From Frigoribacterium faeni (lineage in GTDB: Bacteria > Actinomycetota > Actinomycetes > Actinomycetales > Microbacteriaceae), in NCBI RefSeq assembly GCF_007988805.1, contig NZ_BJUV01000006.1, forward strand, positions 1 to 64,000: a stretch of 64,000 nt of DNA, given 5' to 3'. The notes under the pieces are model-generated. The model did no database searches, had not been told where the DNA came from, and saw nothing but the letters and a program-made list of their open reading frames with translations. Each line of letters opens with the position of its first letter. Position 1 is the first letter of the stretch. Of the stretch, positions 58,493 through 64,000 are shown piece by piece. The translations under genes were made by a program, and so were the position numbers.

Positions 58493-59730
58493 CCGTTGCC
58501 GACGGAGCAGGTCGCCTCAGCGGCCGTCTGACCGCTGATGGTGGAGGGGAGCGTCGTGACCGGCGCCTCGGTCGCCGTACCCGTCGCGCCGGACGCCGTG
58601 GCAGGAGCGGCCGGTTCGCCGGTGGCGGGCGCCGCTGCGGACGAGTCGGCCACCGACCCGCGTCCCGTGCTCTCGTCGCCCACCGTGAACTTGGTGTCGT
58701 CCGCCAGGGCCGCGTTCAGCGTCGCCGCGTCCGCATCGGCGGCCACCACGCGGTTCGAGTCGTACGGATCGTCGACGACCGGGTACTGCACGAAGACGAT
58801 GTCGGCCGGGCTCAGGTTCCGGGCGGCGTACGCGAGCTGCACCAGGGTGTCGGGGGAGTTGAGCGTCGACGACAGAGCCATGTTGCTGAGCGCCGCCGAG
58901 GCCAGCTTGTAGAGGGTCGCCGGATTCGAGAGGGTGCCACCCGACAGGATCTGGCGCATCATCGCCGACAGGAAGACCTGCTGCGAGCTGATGCGGGCGA
59001 GGTCGCTGCCGTCGCCCACGCCGTGGCGCGTCCGGAGGAACGCGAGCGCGTCGACGCCCTGGAGGGAGTGCGTGCCCGCGGAGAGGTCGAGACCGCTGTC
59101 GGTGTCGGTGATCCGCTGGGCGACGCAGACGTCCACGCCGCCGAGGGCGTTCGACATCTCCATCACGCCGTCGAATGTGATCGACGTGGCGTAGGGGATC
59201 GACAGCCCGGTGATCGACTCGACGGTCGAGACCGTGCACGAGAGGCCGCCACGGCCGAGGGTCGTGTTGAACTGCACACGCGTCTCGGCCGGGTAGTAGG
59301 TGCCGTCGGGTCCGGTGCACTCGGGGACGGCGACCATGAGGTCGCGGGGGAAGCTGACGGCGCTGAGCTGGGTGTGGTCCTCGGACAGGTGGACGAGGAT
59401 CGTCACGTCGTTCCGCGATCCGTCGGAGACGCCGGCGTCGACCTGGCTGCCCGAGACGCGCTCGTCGGTGCCGACCAGGAGGATGTTCGCGCCGCCCTTG
59501 ATCTCGGAGATCTTGATGTCCTTCACGGCGTCCTCGTTGCCGAGCACGACCGTCGACACCCCGTAGGTGGCCGAGCGGACCGCGATGGCCGCGATCGACA
59601 CGCCGCTCACCATCAGCACGGCCAGGGTGCCGGCGACGAGCGCGAGCAGGGTCCGGACGGGTCCGCGACGACGCAGTCTGCCGTGTCGCGCGACGCCCCG
59701 TGGGCTCGGCGGGGTGGTTCGACCGGGCAT
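58489..59730 (-). CDS. LytR-CpsA-Psr (LCP) family cell-wall glycopolymer ligase
   Basis: LCP proteins attach teichoic acids, arabinogalactan or other glycopolymers to peptidoglycan outside the cell. The 413-residue protein has a basic N-terminus, one transmembrane helix at about 26-52, and an LCP domain with conserved Arg residues in GSRNDVTILVHL, SFPRDLMV and FLRTRHGVGDGSDLARISSQ. A Ser/Thr/Ala-rich C-terminal tail with a final Cys follows. GGGAG ribosome binding site before the ATG at 59730. It is convergent with map, sharing stop codons. Confidence 0.93.
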   Translation of the reverse strand: MPGRTTPPSPRGVARHGRLRRRGPVRTLLALVAGTLAVLMVSGVSIAAIAVRSATYGVSTVVLGNEDAVKDIKISEIKGGANILLVGTDERVSGSQVDAGVSDGSRNDVTILVHLSEDHTQLSAVSFPRDLMVAVPECTGPDGTYYPAETRVQFNTTLGRGGLSCTVSTVESITGLSIPYATSITFDGVMEMSNALGGVDVCVAQRITDTDSGLDLSAGTHSLQGVDALAFLRTRHGVGDGSDLARISSQQVFLSAMMRQILSGGTLSNPATLYKLASAALSNMALSSTLNSPDTLVQLAYAARNLSPADIVFVQYPVVDDPYDSNRVVAADADAATLNAALADDTKFTVGDESTGRGSVADSSAAAPATGEPAAPATASGATGTATEAPVTTLPSTISGQTAAEATCSVGNG

Positions 59731-59789
59731 GCGGGCTCCCTGTTCGGCGATCTGTCGTCGGAATCGGCGTGTCGCATCGACAACGCAGG

Positions 59790-59819
59790 TTGCTGAACTA
59801 TAGCGGCATCACATAAGAT
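59790..59819 (+). promoter_or_regulatory. Promoter of the infA-rpmJ-rpsM-rpsK-rpoA-rplQ operon
   Basis: TTGCTG (59790-59795) and TAAGAT (59814-59819) are 18 bp apart. The leader to infA would be about 85 nt. Confidence 0.6.
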
Positions 59820-59911
59820 CGATCTTTGGTGTCTCGTGCTTGTTTCTGCATGCCCGAGGACACCGCATCCCCGCACGACCAACACTCCCAATTCTGAGCG
59901 ACAGTGAGGCT

Positions 59912-60133
59912 ATGGCCAAAAAAGACGGTGTCATCGAAATCGAAGGCGCAGTGGTCGAGGCTCTGCCCAACGCTATGTTCCGCGTTGAGCTGACCAACGG
60001 ACACAGAGTTCTCGCCCACATCTCCGGAAAGATGCGTCAGCACTACATCCGCATTCTTCCCGAGGACCGCGTGATCGTCGAACTCTCGCCCTATGACCTG
60101 ACCCGCGGCCGGATCGTCTACCGCTACAAGTAG
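59912..60133 (+). CDS. infA: Translation initiation factor IF-1
   Basis: IF-1 occupies the A site during initiation. The 73-residue product starts [20 protein letters not shown] and has the full S1/OB fold with [19 protein letters not shown]. The ATG at 59912 gives the family length. Confidence 0.98.
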   Translation: MAKKDGVIEIEGAVVEALPNAMFRVELTNGHRVLAHISGKMRQHYIRILPEDRVIVELSPYDLTRGRIVYRYK

Positions 60134-60201
60134 GGCGTGCTGGAAAGGAACGGCCCCGCGCACCCGTGGGGCACGAAGCCAGCGAGATCAAGGAATCAGC
60201 A

Positions 60202-60318
60202 ATGAAGGTCAATCCCAGCGTCAAGCCCATCTGCGAGCACTGCAAGGTGATCCGCCGCAAGGGCAACGTCATGGTCATCTGCAAGAGCAACCCCCGCCAC
60301 AAGCAGCGTCAGGGCTAG
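60202..60318 (+). CDS. rpmJ: 50S ribosomal protein L36
   Basis: A 38-residue zinc-containing L36, starting [20 protein letters not shown]. The Cys11, Cys14, Cys27 and His32 ligands are all present (the zinc form). It lies 68 bp after infA with an AAGGA ribosome binding site. Easy to miss because of its size. Confidence 0.97.
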   Translation: MKVNPSVKPICEHCKVIRRKGNVMVICKSNPRHKQRQG

Positions 60319-60324
60319 TTCTCG

Positions 60325-60493
60325 GGTCGCCTCGAGCGACCTGAAGATGCCGGCCGGTCCGTCCGGCCAACAGCGATACAGACAAAGCAGCACCAGAACC
60401 CCGACGCCCCGGCGTCCGGGGGGACACCCCGGGTCGGAGGCCCGGGCACCGGTGTTGTGACAGACCTCCACCACTCTCTGAGGAGAAGCCACC
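60325..60493 (+). promoter_or_regulatory. Structured spacer before rpsM
   Basis: The 175-bp gap after rpmJ holds GGTCGC/GCGACC (60325-60341), GGCCGG/CCGGCC just after it, and a further GC-rich stem near 60390-60420. No gene is visible. It may attenuate or process the alpha-operon message. Confidence 0.4.
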
Positions 60494-60868
60494 ATGGCAC
60501 GTCTAGCAGGCGTTGACATCCCGCGCGACAAGCGCGTGGAAGTCGCACTGACCTACATCTACGGAGTCGGCCGCACCCGTGCGCTCCAGACTCTCGCCGA
60601 CACCGAGATCGACGGCAACATCCGCGTCAAGGACCTCACGGACGACCAGCTCGTCCTCCTCCGCGACCACATCGAAGGCAACTTCAAGGTGGAGGGCGAC
60701 CTCCGCCGCGAGGTGGCAGCCGACATCCGCCGCAAGGTCGAGATCGGCAGCTACGAGGGCATCCGCCACCGCCGTGGCCTGCCTGTCCGTGGACAGCGCA
60801 CCAAGACGAACGCTCGTACCCGCAAGGGCCCGAAGCGCACCGTCGCCGGCAAGAAGAAGGCTCGATAG
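60494..60868 (+). CDS. rpsM: 30S ribosomal protein S13
   Basis: The 124-residue product starts [20 protein letters not shown] and ends with the conserved [20 protein letters not shown] tail. The ATG has a GAGGAGA ribosome binding site. Standard length. Confidence 0.98.
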   Translation: MARLAGVDIPRDKRVEVALTYIYGVGRTRALQTLADTEIDGNIRVKDLTDDQLVLLRDHIEGNFKVEGDLRREVAADIRRKVEIGSYEGIRHRRGLPVRGQRTKTNARTRKGPKRTVAGKKKAR

Positions 60869-60914
60869 GCCACGGCGCCCGCCGTACTCGCCATCTAGGT
60901 TGTAGGAGAAAAAA

Positions 60915-61313
60915 TTGGCAGCACCGAAGTCGGCCGCGCGTAAGCCCCGCCGCAAAGAGAAGAAGAACGTCGCCGTGGGTCAGGCCCACATCAAGAGCAC
61001 GTTCAACAACACCATCGTTTCGATCACCGACCCCTCGGGTGCCGTGCTGAGCTGGGCTTCGTCCGGCGCCGTCGGCTTCAAGGGCTCGCGCAAGTCGACG
61101 CCCTTCGCCGCGCAGCTCGCTGCCGAGTCGGCCGCTCGTCAGGCGCAGGAGCACGGTGTGAAGAAGGTCGACGTGTTCGTCAAGGGTCCGGGTTCCGGTC
61201 GCGAGACGGCGATCCGCTCGCTCCAGGCCGCCGGCCTCGAGGTGGGTTCGATCAACGACGTCACCCCCCAGGCGCACAACGGCTGCCGCCCGCCGAAGCG
61301 TCGTCGCGTCTAA
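60915..61313 (+). CDS. rpsK: 30S ribosomal protein S11
   Basis: S11 forms part of the mRNA exit platform. The 132-residue product contains [20 protein letters not shown] and ends [12 protein letters not shown]. The start is a TTG, preceded by AGGAG, 46 bp after rpsM. Confidence 0.97.
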   Translation: MAAPKSAARKPRRKEKKNVAVGQAHIKSTFNNTIVSITDPSGAVLSWASSGAVGFKGSRKSTPFAAQLAAESAARQAQEHGVKKVDVFVKGPGSGRETAIRSLQAAGLEVGSINDVTPQAHNGCRPPKRRRV

Positions 61314-61342
61314 CTGAGTTACCGCCCGTCGCGCTCTCCTCT

Positions 61343-61486
61343 CCCGGTCGACACCGGGCCGAGGAGGCGCGGCGGGCTACACCGCGTTCGCACCGCCTCC
61401 TGCTCCACCGGCAGGGGCACCACAACTCAACAGACCCGACGGGCCAGCCACCTGTCGTACCGCCAAGAGTCATATAGCGGACTCTT
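61343..61486 (+). promoter_or_regulatory. Structured spacer between rpsK and rpoA
   Basis: The 191-bp gap contains CCCGGT/ACCGGG (61343-61358) and AAGAGTC/GACTCTT (61465-61486), the latter directly before the rpoA ribosome binding site. No gene is seen. It could tune rpoA relative to the ribosomal genes. Confidence 0.4.
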
Positions 61487-61504
61487 CGCCGAAAGGAATC
61501 CACA

Positions 61505-62497
61505 GTGCTCATTGCACAGCGCCCCACCCTCACCGAGGAGAACATCTCGGAGTTCCGCTCCCGATTCGTGATCGAGCCGCTCGAACCCGGCTTCGGTTAC
61601 ACCCTCGGCAACTCGCTGCGCCGCACCCTTCTGTCGTCGATCCCCGGAGCCGCTGTCACCAGCATCCGCATCGACGGTGTGCTGCACGAGTTCACGACCG
61701 TTCCCGGTGTCAAAGAAGATGTCACCGAGGTCATCCTCAACATCAAGCAGCTCGTCGTCTCGAGCGAGCACGACGAGCCCATCACGGCCTACCTGCGCAA
61801 GCAGGGCGCCGGTCAGGTGACGGCCGCCGACATCTCGGCTCCGGCCGGTGTCGAGATCCACAACCCCGAGCTCGTCATCGCGACGCTGAACGACAAGGCC
61901 AAGTTCGAGCTCGAGCTGACCATCGAGCGCGGCCGCGGCTACGTCTCGGCCGTCCAGAACCGCAGCGAGTTCAGCGAGGCCGGTCAGATCCCGATCGACT
62001 CGATCTACTCGCCCGTGCTGAAGGTGACCTACCGCGTCGAGGCGACTCGTGCCGGTGAGCGCACCGACTTCGACCGCCTGGTCGTCGACGTCGAGACGAA
62101 GCCGGCGATCTCGCCGCGCGACGCCATCGCGTCGGCCGGTCGCACGCTGACCGAGCTGTTCGGTCTGGCTCGCGAGCTGAACACGGCCGCCGAGGGCATC
62201 GAGATCGGCCCCGCGCCGGTCGACGCCGTGCTCTCGAGCGAGCTGCAGACCCCGATCGAGGACCTCGACCTGTCGGTGCGCAGCTACAACTGCCTCAAGC
62301 GCGAGGGCATCAACACGGTGTCCGAGCTCGTCGCCCTGTCCGAGACGCAGCTCATGAACATCCGCAACTTCGGTCAGAAGTCGGTCGACGAGGTGAAAGA
62401 CAAGCTGGTCGAGCTCGGTCTCTCGCTGAAAGACACGGTCCCCGGGTTCGACGGAGCCCACTTCTACAGCGGCTACGACGAGGAAGAGACCAACTAG
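61505..62497 (+). CDS. rpoA: DNA-directed RNA polymerase subunit alpha
   Basis: The 330-residue protein has the N-terminal dimerisation domain ([20 protein letters not shown]) and the C-terminal DNA-binding domain with [20 protein letters not shown]. The GTG start has an AAAGGA ribosome binding site. Confidence 0.98.
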   Translation: MLIAQRPTLTEENISEFRSRFVIEPLEPGFGYTLGNSLRRTLLSSIPGAAVTSIRIDGVLHEFTTVPGVKEDVTEVILNIKQLVVSSEHDEPITAYLRKQGAGQVTAADISAPAGVEIHNPELVIATLNDKAKFELELTIERGRGYVSAVQNRSEFSEAGQIPIDSIYSPVLKVTYRVEATRAGERTDFDRLVVDVETKPAISPRDAIASAGRTLTELFGLARELNTAAEGIEIGPAPVDAVLSSELQTPIEDLDLSVRSYNCLKREGINTVSELVALSETQLMNIRNFGQKSVDEVKDKLVELGLSLKDTVPGFDGAHFYSGYDEEETN

Positions 62498-62548
62498 GTC
62501 TCGTCCCCCGACGCCCTGATCATCTTCGACAGCTAGGAAACATCACTC

Positions 62549-63097
62549 ATGCCCAAGCCCACCAAGGGTCCCCGTCTCGGAGGCGGTCCGGCTCACGAGC
62601 GTCTGATGCTCGCGAACCTCGCCGCATCGCTCTTCGAGCACAAGAGCATCAAGACGACCGAGACCAAGGCCAAGCGCCTCCGTCCCGTCGCCGAGCGTCT
62701 GGTCACCTTCGCGAAGCGCGGTGACCTGCACTCGCGTCGTCGTGCCATGCAGACGCTCCGCAACAACAAGGACGCCGCGCACATCCTCTTCACCGAGATC
62801 GCTCCGCTGGTCGAGAACCGTGAGGGCGGCTACACCCGCATCACGAAGCTCGGCTTCCGCAAGGGCGACAACGCGTCGATGGTCTCCATCGAGCTCGTCC
62901 TCGAGCCCGTCAGCCCCAAGGTGAAGTCTACCTCGAGCACGAAGGCCGCTCCGGCCGCCGCCGCTCCGGTCGAGGAGGCCCCGGTCGAGGAGACCGAGAC
63001 CACCGAGGAGTCGGCTCCCGTCGAGACCGAGACCGAGACGGCTGCCGCCGACGAGGTCGAGACCGACGCCGCCGAGAAGTCGGACGACGCCAAGTAA
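62549..63097 (+). CDS. rplQ: 50S ribosomal protein L17 with acidic tail
   Basis: The first 120 residues are a normal L17 ([20 protein letters not shown], then [19 protein letters not shown]). A C-terminal extension of about 60 residues, Ala-rich then strongly acidic, raises the length to 182. It is the last gene of the alpha operon and is followed by a terminator. Confidence 0.97.
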   Translation: MPKPTKGPRLGGGPAHERLMLANLAASLFEHKSIKTTETKAKRLRPVAERLVTFAKRGDLHSRRRAMQTLRNNKDAAHILFTEIAPLVENREGGYTRITKLGFRKGDNASMVSIELVLEPVSPKVKSTSSTKAAPAAAAPVEEAPVEETETTEESAPVETETETAAADEVETDAAEKSDDAK

Positions 63098-63111
63098 TCC
63101 CGTTCCCTCCC

Positions 63112-63150
63112 CGAAGGGCCCCGCCGCACACCGTGCAGCGGGGCCCTTCG
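63112..63150 (+). terminator. Terminator after rplQ
   Basis: CGAAGGGCCCCGC (63112-63124) pairs with 63138-63150 and continues by three more pairs after one mismatch. It ends the alpha operon. Confidence 0.85.
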
Positions 63151-63174
63151 TCGTCGCCGACGCGGCCAGGGCGC

Positions 63175-63199
63175 CTCAGGGGCGGTCGGTCCCCCTGAG
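63175..63199 (+). terminator. Possible second hairpin after rplQ
   Basis: CTCAGGGG (63175-63182) pairs with CCCCTGAG (63192-63199). It may be a back-up terminator. Confidence 0.4.
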
Positions 63200-63231
63200 C
63201 ACGGGGACGCCATGTACCCCACTCGGGGGGT

Positions 63232-63264
63232 GTTCACCTCGGTGTCACACGGCGGAAACCTGTG
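63232..63264 (+). promoter_or_regulatory. PHO-box-like triple repeat
   Basis: Three consecutive 11-bp units, GTTCACCTCGG, TGTCACACGGC and GGAAACCTGTG, match the Streptomyces PhoP direct-repeat consensus G(G/T)TCAYYYR(G/C)G at about 10, 8 and 8 of 11 positions by my count. The third unit overlaps a weak -35 (ACCTGT, 63258-63263), and a TACAGT -10 lies at 63281-63286. The gene downstream is a secreted protein, fitting a phosphate-starvation role. Confidence 0.45.
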
Positions 63265-63318
63265 AGGATCCCAAGACTCCTACAGTCGGGGCGTCCCCCT
63301 CCTCCACCGAAGGAACCC

Positions 63319-64000
63319 ATGCCTCGTCGCACCCGTCCCTCCCTGAGGAGAAACGTCGCCGTCGCGACGGGTCTCGCTCTCCTGATCACCCCTCTGGTCC
63401 CGCTCTCCGCCGGCGCCGCGACGACCGAGGAGTCGACGTCGACGTCGGCCGTCGGCGGCCTCGTCATCGACGAGGCCTACCTCAAGGGCGGCAGCGCCAA
63501 CGCCCCGTTCGCGAACAAGTTCGTCGAGCTGCACAACCCGACGAGCGCCGCCGTCTCGCTGGCCGGCTGGTCGCTGCAGTACCGTGCGGGCACGGCGACG
63601 ACCGTCTCGAGCGTCGGGGCCCTGGCCGGCACCGTGCCCGCGGGTGGGAGCTTCCTCGTGCAGCTGAGCAGCAACGGCACCACGGGCGAGGCGCTGCCCA
63701 CGCCGGACGCGACCCTGGGTCTCAACCCGAGCGGGACGACCGGCACCCTCGTGCTCGCCGACCAGGCGACGGCCGTGACCCTGCCGACCGGCGCCTCCTC
63801 GGTGGGCGTCGACGGCGTCGTCGACCTGCTCGGCTACGGGACCTCGAACACCTACGAGACGGCGGTCGCCGCGACGTCGGGTGGCAACGCCGTCCCCAAC
63901 TCGCTGGTGCGGACGGGCCACGTCGACACGGACGTCAACGCGGCCGACTTCACCGTCTCGAGCGACGTCACTCCGGTCAACTCGACCGGCGGCGGCGACG
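63319..64000 (+). CDS. Secreted lamin-tail-domain protein, partial (runs past the window end)
   Basis: The visible 227 residues start MPRRTRPSLRRNVAVATGLA, a twin-Arg-free Sec signal peptide ending near AGAATT (about residue 36). A lamin-tail (LTD) domain follows: VIDEAYLKGGSANAPFANKF, then VELHNPTSAAVSLAGWSLQY. LTD domains are often fused to extracellular nucleases or phosphoesterases, and the sequence stops before any such domain can be seen. The ATG has an AAGGA ribosome binding site. No stop codon is found before 64000. Confidence 0.85.
   Translation, partial: MPRRTRPSLRRNVAVATGLALLITPLVPLSAGAATTEESTSTSAVGGLVIDEAYLKGGSANAPFANKFVELHNPTSAAVSLAGWSLQYRAGTATTVSSVGALAGTVPAGGSFLVQLSSNGTTGEALPTPDATLGLNPSGTTGTLVLADQATAVTLPTGASSVGVDGVVDLLGYGTSNTYETAVAATSGGNAVPNSLVRTGHVDTDVNAADFTVSSDVTPVNSTGGGD

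Overview
The window comes from a high-GC actinobacterium, most likely a motile member of the Microbacteriaceae. The evidence is the GC-rich sequence, frequent GTG/TTG starts, LytR-CpsA-Psr and CBU_0592-type membrane proteins, an actinobacterial-style flagellar cluster with CsrA, and a split str / S10-spc-alpha ribosomal region. Genus cannot be fixed from sequence alone.

Region 1 (1-23,175) is a flagellar cluster: fliH, fliI, fliJ, an NlpC/P60 hydrolase, fliK, flgD, flgE; then a glycosyltransferase with its own promoter region, a membrane protein and a divergent YitT-type gene; then flbD, motA, motB, fliM, fliN, fliO, fliP, fliQ, fliR, flhB, flhA, an FlhF-like protein and csrA. Three near-identical sigma-28 (FliA) type promoters, each with a 16-bp spacer, stand in front of fliH, flbD and fliM. 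Most genes overlap by ATGA/GTGA, suggesting translational coupling. Together they encode the export ATPase and gate, the rotor C-ring, the stator and hook assembly.

Region 2 (23,200-28,231) is a compact class III lanthipeptide locus. A 33-residue precursor gene lies on the minus strand between csrA and a trifunctional LanKC synthetase on the plus strand. The precursor has an N-terminal IFDLQ leader motif and a C-terminal Ser-X2-Ser-X3-Cys labionin motif. LanKC is coupled to an ABC ATPase and an FtsX-like permease. The divergent promoter region carries a perfect -35 hexamer overlapped by a dyad. The locus looks inserted: its last gene overlaps the convergent spermidine-synthase-like gene by 62 bp and its composition differs from its neighbours. 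This is the most notable system in the window.

Region 3 (28,170-45,521) holds the spermidine-synthase-like gene, rpoB-rpoC, a GNAT acetyltransferase, two small membrane proteins, then rpsL-rpsG-fusA-tuf. Between tuf and the S10 operon sits a small accessory group: an MT0933-type antitoxin-like protein, a topoisomerase IB and an orphan DarT-like ADP-ribosyltransferase with an N-terminal Cys/His-rich motif.

Region 4 (45,589-63,150) is the S10-spc-alpha gene series: rpsJ, rplC, rplD, rplW, rplB, rpsS, rplV, rpsC, rplP, rpmC, rpsQ, rplN, rplX, rplE, rpsH, rplF, rplR, rpsE, rpmD, rplO, secY, adk, map, a convergent LCP-family gene, infA, rpmJ, rpsM, rpsK, rpoA, rplQ. rpsN is absent between rplE and rpsH; two perfect hairpins occupy the spacer. 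The window closes with the start of a secreted lamin-tail-domain protein preceded by a PHO-box-like triple repeat. No tRNA, rRNA, CRISPR array or insertion sequence was seen.
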